Origin: Nostoc sp. NMS7 | Lineage (GTDB): Bacteria; Cyanobacteriota; Cyanobacteriia; Cyanobacteriales; Nostocaceae | Assembly: GCF_017115085.1 (NCBI RefSeq) | Contig: NZ_JABXKJ010000097.1 | Coordinates: forward strand, 1 to 64,000 | Reading direction: 5' to 3' | Length of the DNA: 64,000 nucleotides | Part shown: piece by piece, positions 51,438 through 60,900 of the stretch | Layout of the letters: every line of letters begins with the position of its first letter | Numbering within the stretch: the first letter of the stretch is position 1 | Position numbers and translations under genes: made by a program | Notes under the pieces: model-generated | The model's input: the letters and a program-made list of their open reading frames with translations, nothing else | The model's database searches: none | What the model was told of the DNA's origin: nothing

Positions 51438-51719
51438 ATGCAAGAGTCAGTCAATGATGAAGATATTTTATATCCAGGTGTATATCATTTGTTTAATTGT
51501 TTAGTTCGTAGTCGTTTTTGTGATATTAGTGAACTTGAGGAAGAAATACCTGGAATATCCGAACGCATTCGCAGATTGAATCTGCAACAGTTAGAAGGAT
51601 TTGCAATAGCTTTTATGGAATTTACGGATTCAATTGATTTAAAGGTTTGGTTAGATGAATATGAACATGAAAAGGATTGGAAAAATCGGTTTGTAAAAAA
51701 GGTATTTAATTGGCGATAA
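51438..51719 (+). pseudogene. Truncated DUF4351 tail, partial copy of the Rpn gene
   Basis: ATG 51438 (MQESVNDEDILYPGVYHLFN) aligns with MQESVIYQDILQKGKQ of the Rpn protein, and LNLQQLEGFAIAFMEFTDSI with VEKLEALGAALFNISEVSDL. The nuclease core is absent. It is therefore a 3' fragment of a duplicated gene, still with an open frame. Confidence 0.7.
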
Positions 51720-51749
51720 ATTATAACCCACCCTGCCAAATTATAGTTC

Positions 51750-51793
51750 CAGTCCCCCTTCTCCCCAAGGGAGAAGGGGCTAGGGGATGAGGG
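51750..51793. repeat. Single REP palindrome
   Basis: CCCCTTCTCCC-caa-GGGAGAAGGGG...GGGGATGAGGG, the same sequence as the second half of the 50267-50365 pair, at the 3' end of the DUF559 gene. Confidence 0.75.
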
Positions 51794-52301
51794 CTTGAGC
51801 AATTGTATATAAAACAAACTCGATATCATCAAATATTTGCTCATTACTAAAGCGGATTACAATAAACTGATTAGATTTTAACCAGTTTTCTCTGATAGAA
51901 TCTTGAGTTTGCTGATTTGCATGAATACTACCATCTAACTCAATAATTAATAATTTTTCGTGACAATAAAAATCAGCGATATATCTACCAATATTATGTT
52001 GTCGGCGAAATTTTGTATTTAATAAACGTCGATTTCTTAAACATTCCCATAATATTTGCTCTGCTGGTGTTTGTCGTTGTCTTAACTCGCGGGCGCGTTC
52101 TAATAATAGTTTGGGAATTTGTCGGTTGCTACCAGCTAATTTAGAGATTTCTGCCCTCACCCCTAGCCCCTCTTCCTCTGGGAGAGGGGGACAAGATTTA
52201 TCGTTATATTTTTCTTGTTTATTTTTATTCTGTGGTTCTTTTTCTCTTTCTTTACTCCCTCTCCCAGAGGGAGAGGGTTGGGGTGAGGGTTCATCTTCCA
52301 T
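51780..52301 (-). CDS. DUF559 (Vsr/very-short-patch-repair-like) endonuclease domain protein
   Basis: The 173-residue product has a C-terminal DUF559 domain of about 115 residues. It opens with RARELRQRQTPAEQILWECL and continues RRLLNTKFRRQHNIGRYIAD then FYCHEKLLIIELDGSIHANQ, with the D-x-n-E-x-D restriction-type fold core (Asp in YIADFY, Glu and Asp in IIELDGS). The first 50 residues (EPSPQPSPSGRGSKERE, PPLPEEEGLGVRAE) are translated REPIN sequence, not ancestral protein. It starts 9 bases after the drmMI stop, so it is co-transcribed with the methyltransferase. Confidence 0.75.
   Translation of the reverse strand: MEDEPSPQPSPSGRGSKEREKEPQNKNKQEKYNDKSCPPLPEEEGLGVRAEISKLAGSNRQIPKLLLERARELRQRQTPAEQILWECLRNRRLLNTKFRRQHNIGRYIADFYCHEKLLIIELDGSIHANQQTQDSIRENWLKSNQFIVIRFSNEQIFDDIEFVLYTIAQALIP
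52151..52291. repeat. REPIN-like inverted pair covering the DUF559 gene start
   Basis: GCCCTCACCCCTAGCCCCTC (52153 on) and the inverted partner CTCCCAGAGGGAGAGGGTTG (52260 on) flank a 65-base AT-rich spacer. Both halves are translated in the DUF559 ORF. Confidence 0.8.
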
Positions 52302-52310
52302 ATTCTCAAC

Positions 52311-55300
52311 CTAAAAAAAACTTAATTGCCCATTATCATTATCTTGCTTTTTAGATTCCGCTTGCGCCTTATTCTTACCTCCAGATTTACCTTTTTTCTT
52401 ACCTTTATCATGTAAACCCTGTGCTACCTCTTCAGCATAGCGTTGGTGATTTAATTCTAATAATCTATCTAGCACTTCTCGCCGTGCAGTTTCGCTGATG
52501 GTGAAGCGTAAGCCTTGTTTGGTTTGGTGGAAACCATGAGATAAACCCTCACCCCCAGCCCCTCTCCCACTGGGAGAGGGGAGTAAATCTTGCCAACCGT
52601 AAGCAGCAGCTACAGCATTATCCATTTCTATGTGCAATTCGCGCAATTGTTGAATATCGGCGGCGGTTTCGTCGGGATTGTGGAAGCGATTGTAGGTTTT
52701 GGTTAATCCTTCTTGGCGTGTTTGCATGATATTTTGGCGATGATTGTAGTAGCGATCGCCTATTTCTTCTAGGTTTGCGGTTGATGCGGGGAAGGGAAAG
52801 GTTTGAAAACAGTCTGAGGGGGAGTAATTTATATCTTTTCGTAACGTAGAACTATATTCCCAAGCCCATTGATAATGAAAATTACATTGTAGTATTGTAA
52901 ATGCAGTGTAGTTATCAAATGGAAAAACAGCTAATCTATGAGCAAAAACAATGTTTTCTGATGCAAATGCAAATCCCAAATGATTATTAACGATGGAAAG
53001 GACTAACACTCGTTTTAGGTTTACGATCGCATCATATAGAATTTTTGTTGGTCTTTTAAATTGCCACCAACGTCTTGCTGTGTCACGGTCAGTTGAATTA
53101 TTGTTTTTCAGTCTATCTCTCTCTGGCTTTACTTTCTCTCTTATAATCTCCAAACAATCAGGATAATCACTTGCATAAGGTCTACCTTTAGGCTTCTTTA
53201 AGTCATCATGTTCAGCATCCAAAGGATAATCCTTAAAATTAATTACCCAACGACTTGGTGATTGAGTTTGACTAGAATTTAAATCCTCACCATTCAAATA
53301 GGGAAATAATACATCTTTATTTTTAGCATCTTTTTCAATCAGTGCTTGTGCTTCCTCTGGTGTCATCACAAAACCCATTCCCAGCACATAAGAACCGATG
53401 AAAGATTTACTTTGATTCGCTATTAAGTTATGTGGATTTCCGACAGCTTTACCCGGATTTGTTAAAAATGCTGTAATGCCATCAAGAACCTTATCATCTA
53501 AAACAAACTCACCCAACCAATTATTTTGTCGCAACCACACATAAGCAACTTCTAAATTAGCAATACCCGACCATTTTCTACTCGGTACAGCACGAGTAAT
53601 TACACATTTATCAGCAACTAATTGGTCTAATCCTACTTCTCGCGTATCACCCTGCGCTATCGTATTCGTAGCAATTAACCCAAACCCACCATTTATATTT
53701 AATAACTGCTTGGCGTGTAAGAAAAAATAAGCACAAAGGTCAGCACTACCACGTTTATCATTCGCAATCCATTTAACTAAAAAATCTCGATAAGCTGTAC
53801 TCAATGCACCTGTAATTTTTGATCCACCCATAAACGGCGGATTTCCCACGATCGCATCAAATCCAACCGTCACCCCCGTCCCCTCTCCCTCTGGGCGAGG
53901 GGTGACTTTACTCCCTCTCCCAGAGGGCGAGGGCTGGGGTGAGGGCAAAAACACCTCTGGAAATTCCAACTCCCAATGAAACGATCGCAACTTTTCAAAA
54001 TCAGGTAAAGCCTTACCCATCCCTTCAGGAATATCTGCACCTTCCCGAAAAGTAGTTAACAAAGTCTTCCTTAAACCTTCCCGTTCCTTCTCCGACCAAT
54101 CATTAAAATAACTCCCAACTAATAAATCGCAACCTCTGCGTAAATCAAAACTTCTCGCATTCGCTTGCGCTAACAAATACACCTTGCGATTTTGGTCTTC
54201 CCTCGTCAACACCGGAAGCGATGCAATCTCTCGCCGTAACTCAATCACCTTATCAACTTCCCGCCGAATCTCCTCAGCAAATAACTCCGGTGTCCCAGTT
54301 GTGTCTAAATTCCAATAACGCAACTGTTCCAAACTCACCCCAATCAGCGAATCCCCACACTTCAGGGCATGATCCACAAAGGTAAACGGACGATTCTTTT
54401 GCAACGTTATCAACCACAGCGATAACTTTGCCATTTCCACCGCCAAGCGGTTTTTATCCACCCCATACAAACACCTGTCCGCAATTATCCGCCGCGCCAC
54501 CATCAACCGTTCATCCGCATCCTTGGGAATTACACACTCCTCTGGACGCGACTTAGATAAAGTTCCCTCCGGTGCAGTCACCACCTTCCCCGGATTCGCC
54601 TTTTCCGCATTTTCCCACGCTTCCACCAACCGTTCCGCCAAATAGCGACAAGTCTGCACCAAAAACGCCCCCGAACCCATCGCCATATCGCAGATTTTCA
54701 ACTTTAATAACTCTGCTGCTGACTTGAGTTTCCACTGTTCCTTCGGCTTCCCCTCAGCCACACCCTCATACACCAACGGTTCCAAAGTGTACTGCACAAT
54801 TTCTTCCGTCAAACTACGCGGCGTGTAGTGTGTCCCCGTCTCCCGGCGATCGCTTCCCTGCGTCACATACACGCTTCCCGTAGGAATCACCACCGGATAA
54901 CCTAAAGTATCTAATCTGACTAATCCAGCAAAAGGCAACACCCGGTTAAATAATTCCTGGTCATTATTACACGCAATGAGAAGTTTGCCCTCACCCCCGT
55001 CCCCTCTCCCTCTAGGCGAGGGGCGATTTTGCCCCCCATCTTGATCTTGCCCCCTCTCCCAGGGGGAGAGGGCTGGGGTGAGGGTCTTACGCAGTGCCAA
55101 AATTGACCTACCAGTTTCATCTTTAAGAAACTTAATTAACTCCTCCTCACCTTGCGCCAGCTTATCCTCCAAAGTCTCCAGCGCTATCTCAGGTTCCTGC
55201 GATCGCGTTCCCATCAACCCTAAAACAGGCGCAGTTGCCCTTACTGCTGTATGGTCGAGTAAACCTTCATAAACATGACCAATTTGTTCAATATCTAACG

Positions 55301-56564
55301 CCCGGAAAGATAGCCTACGTGGTTCTACAGTACCAGCTACCTTAACTTGTAATATTTGTAAAGCTTCCAATAAGTGCAGCACAATCCGGTTATTTACTGG
55401 AATCGGTTCTGCGGGAGTTTCTTCCCAGCTTGTCCCCGACATTCGACCTTCTAAAAATGGGAACCTGTCAGGGTCAAATAAACTACCACCATAGGCGGGA
55501 AGTTGCAAAATATCATGCTGAACACCGCCATAAACTGCCCGAAATGTCGCCAACAGCCGACACCAAGCATCATAAAGCCGTTCTAATACCTCTTCCCCTT
55601 CTTTATCAGCCCGTTGCTGTAACTGTTCCCGCAGAGTGGAAACAGCATAATACTGGTCATAAAGCGGGTCGCCCAGTAGCAACAAACCCCGTTCCTCCGC
55701 CGAAAACAAAAACACCAGCCGCATCATCACCGTCAACGCAGCTTCGTAAAGTTCGGTTTCAGAAATACCTTGAAGGAGAGTGCGGTTTTTATCTTGGTCG
55801 ATGTGGTCTAACGCCTCTACCAACACTTCCACCGCCTTGCGGACTTGATAGCCAAGTTGGTCGGTAACTTCTTGCTGGTCGTTAACACTTGCTTGCAGCA
55901 ACGCCTCCAAGCTTTGCGAGTCATCTACCCCAAAAAAGCGCTGTACACCCAGCAAACTCCGAAATGCCCGCAGTGTGATGTGTTCTTCCAGCCACAGCGC
56001 CCCATACCAGGAAATAAAACCAGTCGTTTCCCCCCGTGGGGCGTTTACCAGCAGCCAATGTTCTCCATTCGTCACCAATCCCAACCGCACATTACAGGCG
56101 TGCAGCAACTCCATCATCCGCGTCGCTGGACTTGCTTTCCAACGGCGGTCTTTGAGGGGTTTTTCTAAATTCTGCTGAGGCGATACAATCTGCACTAATA
56201 AGCGAGGTTTGTTCCCATCCGGTTCAACTACCACCCAGTCGGGACGCAAAGTTTCACCCTGTTCAGCAATTGTGGCAGCCAGCCCCGTGGGAATGCGTTG
56301 ACCTGTTAATAAAACTTCATCCGGCAATTCTAAAGTCTGCCGCAGCACAAAATCTACCCACGCCCGATGAATTGCTGTTTCAGGTTTTGCCCCTAATTGA
56401 TTATCTTGCCATTCTTCGTATGCTAATCGTAATAGCTTTAAGTGTTCTGGATCGTGGGCATCTAAACCATTAGGAAATACTTTGAGGAGTACAGGTAGAC
56501 TGAGAAAGGGGCCAGAAGCTTCAACTAGCGATAACCATTCGGCGTGGTGACGGGCTGTAGACAT
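52311..56564 (-). CDS. drmMI: DISARM adenine-specific DNA methyltransferase DrmMI
   Basis: The 1417-residue product has an N-terminal region of about 200 residues resembling the nuclease-like head of type IIG enzymes, but with a degenerate site (RPDWVVVEPDG ... LLVQIV). Helical domains follow. The N6-adenine methylase core has motif I KICDMAMGSGAFLVQTCRYL (about residue 625) and motif IV GFDAIVGNPPFMGGSKITGA (about 905), the NPPF form. A target-recognition and helical C-terminal part ends QAESKKQDNDNGQLSFF. It marks host DNA so that DISARM spares it. Three dispersed palindromic repeats are inserted in frame (about residues 493-526, 872-899 and 1325-1340), one directly before motif IV, yet the frame is intact. 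Confidence 0.9.
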   Translation of the reverse strand: MSTARHHAEWLSLVEASGPFLSLPVLLKVFPNGLDAHDPEHLKLLRLAYEEWQDNQLGAKPETAIHRAWVDFVLRQTLELPDEVLLTGQRIPTGLAATIAEQGETLRPDWVVVEPDGNKPRLLVQIVSPQQNLEKPLKDRRWKASPATRMMELLHACNVRLGLVTNGEHWLLVNAPRGETTGFISWYGALWLEEHITLRAFRSLLGVQRFFGVDDSQSLEALLQASVNDQQEVTDQLGYQVRKAVEVLVEALDHIDQDKNRTLLQGISETELYEAALTVMMRLVFLFSAEERGLLLLGDPLYDQYYAVSTLREQLQQRADKEGEEVLERLYDAWCRLLATFRAVYGGVQHDILQLPAYGGSLFDPDRFPFLEGRMSGTSWEETPAEPIPVNNRIVLHLLEALQILQVKVAGTVEPRRLSFRALDIEQIGHVYEGLLDHTAVRATAPVLGLMGTRSQEPEIALETLEDKLAQGEEELIKFLKDETGRSILALRKTLTPALSPWERGQDQDGGQNRPSPRGRGDGGEGKLLIACNNDQELFNRVLPFAGLVRLDTLGYPVVIPTGSVYVTQGSDRRETGTHYTPRSLTEEIVQYTLEPLVYEGVAEGKPKEQWKLKSAAELLKLKICDMAMGSGAFLVQTCRYLAERLVEAWENAEKANPGKVVTAPEGTLSKSRPEECVIPKDADERLMVARRIIADRCLYGVDKNRLAVEMAKLSLWLITLQKNRPFTFVDHALKCGDSLIGVSLEQLRYWNLDTTGTPELFAEEIRREVDKVIELRREIASLPVLTREDQNRKVYLLAQANARSFDLRRGCDLLVGSYFNDWSEKEREGLRKTLLTTFREGADIPEGMGKALPDFEKLRSFHWELEFPEVFLPSPQPSPSGRGSKVTPRPEGEGTGVTVGFDAIVGNPPFMGGSKITGALSTAYRDFLVKWIANDKRGSADLCAYFFLHAKQLLNINGGFGLIATNTIAQGDTREVGLDQLVADKCVITRAVPSRKWSGIANLEVAYVWLRQNNWLGEFVLDDKVLDGITAFLTNPGKAVGNPHNLIANQSKSFIGSYVLGMGFVMTPEEAQALIEKDAKNKDVLFPYLNGEDLNSSQTQSPSRWVINFKDYPLDAEHDDLKKPKGRPYASDYPDCLEIIREKVKPERDRLKNNNSTDRDTARRWWQFKRPTKILYDAIVNLKRVLVLSIVNNHLGFAFASENIVFAHRLAVFPFDNYTAFTILQCNFHYQWAWEYSSTLRKDINYSPSDCFQTFPFPASTANLEEIGDRYYNHRQNIMQTRQEGLTKTYNRFHNPDETAADIQQLRELHIEMDNAVAAAYGWQDLLPSPSGRGAGGEGLSHGFHQTKQGLRFTISETARREVLDRLLELNHQRYAEEVAQGLHDKGKKKGKSGGKNKAQAESKKQDNDNGQLSFF
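52543..52590. repeat. REP palindrome in frame in drmMI
   Basis: CCCTCACCCCCAGCCCCTCT with CCCAC-t-GGGAGAGGGG, read as LLPSPSGRGAGGEGLSHG near the C-terminus. Confidence 0.8.
53868..53948. repeat. REPIN in frame in drmMI, next to motif IV
   Basis: Two inverted halves, CCCCGTCCCCTCTCCCTCTG (53878 on) and CTCCCAGAGGGCGAGGGCTG (53920 on), with a 15-base spacer, are read as LPSPQPSPSGRGSKVTPRPE and GEGTGV just before GFDAIVGNPPF. Confidence 0.85.
54987..55085. repeat. REPIN in frame in drmMI, central
   Basis: Two inverted halves, CCCCGTCCCCTCTCCCTCTA and CTCCCAGGGGGAGAGGGCTG, are read as LTPALSPWERGQDQDGGQNR and PSPRGRGDGGEG. Confidence 0.85.
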
Positions 56565-56631
56565 AGGAAATAAATAAGGGAGAGATTATAATTTGAAGAG
56601 TTACATGATCAAGTTAGCGATAAGTTTGAAA

Positions 56632-57969
56632 TTATTTCTCATCTTTATTCACTGGTTTTAATAATCTTTGAATTAGGATAGTTTTTCTTTTCATTTCCTT
56701 TATCATTTCTTCATTTTTAGAGGAAGTAATATTGTCTTCTAACAAGTAATTTGTGATTTCACTCCTAAAACTATAAATCTTTTTTAGCGAAAACTCTTTA
56801 TATTTCACTTCGGATTTACATGAACGTTTGATAGGTTTAACTGTACCTTTAAATACTATTTTTACATCTTCCTCGTTCATTCTTTCTAAATGAGGAGAGC
56901 TTGAAATATCACTCCAAATAGATTTACCTCTTTGTGGTTTCACATAAATCTTATGCTCCGTCACTAAATTAGTGACTTCCAAATTGATAAAGTAATTGTG
57001 CTCCATTAAAATCGCTGAATCTATTTCCTTTTCTTTTTTTAAATATGGAATTCTATCTAACCCGCGTACAGCATATCGTCTCGCCGAAAATTCAATTTCT
57101 AATGACTTTGGATTTTGCGGATCTATTTCTCCTGCTTGGATGACTTTAGCTTTATAAAGATATTCTTTACCGTTATCTAAATCTAAAATCTGAATAATAA
57201 TTTCTTTCCCTAATATATCACCTATATCGTTATTACCAACACCTAATAACTGTATCGTTTTCTCGTCAACTAACTTATCTACATTTTCACCAATTAACTC
57301 TAAAACCAAATCCCCAGTATCTTGTTCCTGCTCTCCTTGCAATTTCTTATAAAACTCTACATCATTAACATCAAAAACAATACAATTATCTTTAATAAAA
57401 GTAAGATAATCTAATACATCTTTGTATATTTTGCTATCTTTATTACTTTTAACAATAAAAGAAGATTCAATATTCACCCCAAGAATAGCTCTTTGAGTGA
57501 AATTATGGCTCCCTAACCAAATTTCAACATTGTTATCAGGCATCTCAAACAGAATTATTTTGGAATGTAATAAATAAGATACTTTCTTTTTGTCTTTTAG
57601 CTCATAATTCTCTGAGTTTTTTTTAATCTCGTAATTATGTAAAAAAATATTAGAGCCAGAACGTTTAAAATTTGCTAAATAATCAATATTAGTAGGGCTG
57701 TGTAGATCAATACAATAATAGGAATTCTCTCTTTTGAGGACTAATGCTAATTCCTTAATAAAGTCAGTATCAATTGTCCAGTAAGCAACAGCCCCTTTAA
57801 CATTTTCACATTTACACAAAGACTCCTTCAACCTTTCCTTAATACTTGATTTTTTGACGGTAGGAATTAATTCAATATCAATGTTCATTTGGTTTACAAT
57901 CAAAATTTCATAGGGAGCATAAAATCGGTGAATTTTCTTTTCAGTAAATTCTCGAATCCTTTCAGTCAC
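56632..57969 (-). CDS. Phospholipase D-like nuclease family protein between drmD and drmMI
   Basis: The 445-residue product starts at GTG 57969, one base after the drmD stop; ATG 57888 (MNIDIELIPTV) is an alternative. It has one PLD motif, YLLHSKIILFEMPDNNVEIW then LGSHNFTQRAILGVN, with Glu in the place of the usual Asp (HxKxxxxE). The preceding segment VKGAVAYWTIDTDFIKELAL is the usual first strand/helix. The C-terminal 200 residues are beta-rich, lysine-rich and unrecognised (KEYLYKAKVIQAGEIDPQNP). Its base composition is AT-richer than its neighbours. It is a non-core gene tightly coupled to drmD and could be a second nuclease of the system. Confidence 0.75.
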   Translation of the reverse strand: MTERIREFTEKKIHRFYAPYEILIVNQMNIDIELIPTVKKSSIKERLKESLCKCENVKGAVAYWTIDTDFIKELALVLKRENSYYCIDLHSPTNIDYLANFKRSGSNIFLHNYEIKKNSENYELKDKKKVSYLLHSKIILFEMPDNNVEIWLGSHNFTQRAILGVNIESSFIVKSNKDSKIYKDVLDYLTFIKDNCIVFDVNDVEFYKKLQGEQEQDTGDLVLELIGENVDKLVDEKTIQLLGVGNNDIGDILGKEIIIQILDLDNGKEYLYKAKVIQAGEIDPQNPKSLEIEFSARRYAVRGLDRIPYLKKEKEIDSAILMEHNYFINLEVTNLVTEHKIYVKPQRGKSIWSDISSSPHLERMNEEDVKIVFKGTVKPIKRSCKSEVKYKEFSLKKIYSFRSEITNYLLEDNITSSKNEEMIKEMKRKTILIQRLLKPVNKDEK

Positions 57970-57970
57970 A

Positions 57971-60900
57971 TTATCGTGCTAGCTTTTGGGGAATTAAATA
58001 AGTAACCGCCAGGGGAAACAGTCGCGGTGTCGGATTTGCAAACCTAGCTTGAATTGCAGCCACTTCGCGCTCAATTTCTGCTGGAATTTGCTCTACTCTC
58101 ACCTTAAGACTGTTGACATTGCGCTCAAACTGTTCTCTTTCTGCGGTATTAAACAATTCCAACTGCTTAAACTCAGGTTCATCCAGTTCATTGAGAATGC
58201 TTTGACGCAATTCCGTTAAAATTGCTGTAATATCAGCCGCTTCTTTTTGAGCGCGATCGCCTAAATCTCGTTGTAAACTTTTACTACGGTCTTGCATTCG
58301 CGCCTCCAAAGCTTGCATCAAAGCTGATGCGTGGCTATCCCATAACTGCGCCAATTTCTCTCTGATATCTGACGGCGCTAATTCTGGTAAAGCAGCTGCT
58401 AAACACGATTGAATCTTCATCACACCCAAACGGTTAAATTTTCCTTCTTTGAGCAACCCACCCGCCGTAATTACTTCTTCATGTAATCGTTGCTGGTCAC
58501 TACCTAAAATCACCAATCGACCGTAAGCTATAACTGCTGGTGTATCCAACACCGAATTGGGAACCAAACGCGCCGTTACTCGGTGCAAAGCTTTTCTACC
58601 TTCTTTTGACCAAACTTCAGCGCGTAACAACCGCAAGCACATCTGCACTAAACGATGATTCAAGTGCGCTAACACTACATCATCTCTACCATGTGCTAAT
58701 TGCGGGTCAAAAACAATCGGACGAATTTCTTTGGTGTGGGGATGGGCTAAACCTTCGCTGCAAACTGCCCAACTGCTTTTTAATGGTGGTAAGTAAAACC
58801 CTTGTCCATCTATTCCCTCTATCTCGGTAGCAATCAAAGGTGGTTGTTGGGCTAATTTCAAACCAATTTTGACTACAGCCTCAATATTATCTGGCGTTAG
58901 TCGCAAATGCTGGCGCGTTTCATCTAACTGTTCTCTCAGTTTCTCAATTTGCTCCCGCACCTGACGCTCAAACTTTAACATCCGCCGTACAACTTCAGAT
59001 TCCCGTTCCGCCACCGTGGTATCCAAAACTGTACGATACCCCAACATCGCTTCTTCTACCTGTGCCGCAATGACAGGCCCCACCTTGCCTAAATCTTCGC
59101 GGATATTGTTAATTTTTAACACCGCCCGCATCAAAAATTCTAAATCGCCTTCTAACTCACCGGGACGTAGCCCAGTTGTATTATGTTGATAATCTTTGCC
59201 GACAAAGTGGTAAATCTTCACTTCTTGAGCTTTTTGCCCGTGACGGTCAATTCGACCGTTACGCTGTTCCATCCGGTTCGGGTTCCAGGGAATTTCATAG
59301 TGGATGAGGCGCGAACAAAAATTCTGCAAATCTAAACCCTCACTCGCCGCATCCGTCGCCAGCAAAATCCGCACTGGGGATATATCAGGAGATGCTTGAA
59401 ACGCGGCTTTTACCTGTTCTCGGTCTTCTGACTTCATCCCGCCGTAAAGTGTCATTAGGCGTTCGCATCGCGTCCCCGAAGGGGAATCGCCCTGCACCAA
59501 ACCTTCTACCGCTAACAAGTTATACAACCATTTCTGGGTAGCTCGATATTCTGTAAAAATTATCACTCTTTCATTTGACCATTTGCCATTTGGTTGAATG
59601 TGGGTATGAATCCAGTTAAGTAATTCTTTGGCTTTGGCATCAGACACTCTCGATGTCGTTTCTGCCCATTCCCGCATCTGTCGCAGCAAACCTTGTTCCT
59701 CTGCACTCAGTTCTCGAAATAACCTAGTTGTATTAGTAATTGCCTCATCTGTCGATTCTTCATAAACTTCATCATCCGCAAAATCTTCTTCAATTTGTGC
59801 CAATTGACGGCGCAAAATACCTTCTGTCGGTCGAGATAAACTGCTATAAGTGCGGCGACGGGCATTTTTTAGCGATTCTTCATGCTGTGCCAAAGTAGTT
59901 GCAAAGGCTTGTGAAGAGGAAAACAAGCGTTTTTTTAACAGCTTGAGGACAAATTCAGTGGCATATTTTTCAGTATTATCTGCTACGCCCTTACAGCGCA
60001 ATTCAGTATATCTTTTGAGGTTAGCGTGTGCCTGCCTTTCTGCTTCAGGATAGTCTACAGGTATAGCTTCTAGCTGGCGCTGCGGAAATAAATCAGAACC
60101 GTCCCAACCTTTCATTTCGGATTTGAGACGGCGAACCATGATTACTTGTAACTGCTTGCGATCGGGTGATACCCCCCGTGCAAACCGTTGGCTATCAAGT
60201 AATTCCAACAGCGCTGTAAAACTTTCGGGATAACCGTTGTGCGGTGTCGCCGTCAAAAATAGCTTGTGTTCAAAATGCGGTACTAAAAACCGAATAGCAG
60301 CAGTTCTCAAGGAATCAACAGCATAGTTCCCACCGCCAGAGGGAGCAACATTATGTGCTTCATCCACAATCAGCAAATCAAATCGCCGGGGATACATCGG
60401 TTCGCCTTCTCCTGGTAAGATTTCGCGGAATAAGCGCAGAGGGCGATCGCGTTTGAGAAAATCTATTGAGGTAATCAACCGGGGAAAATGCTGCCAAGGG
60501 TTGACGTGAATTCCCCGCTTCCTTCGCAGTTCCTTCATTAAGGTACTGTCCACGACGCGGAAATCTAAACCAAACTTATCGCGCATTTGGTCTCGCCACT
60601 GAATTTGCAGTGAAGATGGACAAACTATCAAAATCCGCCGACAGCGATGACGGATAATTAATTCTTGAGCAACTAACCCCGCCTCAATGGTTTTACCTAA
60701 TCCGACATCATCTGCAATCAATAAATTAACGCGAGGCATTTGAATTGCTCGCACTACTGGATCAAGCTGATAATCTTCAATATCAATGCCACTGCGAAAG
60801 GGGGATTGTAAAGTGCGAATATCAGCTATTGATGCTGCACCCCAGCGCACAGCATCGAGAAATGCATCTAACCTTGCGGGTGCGTCAAAACCCGTGGGTT

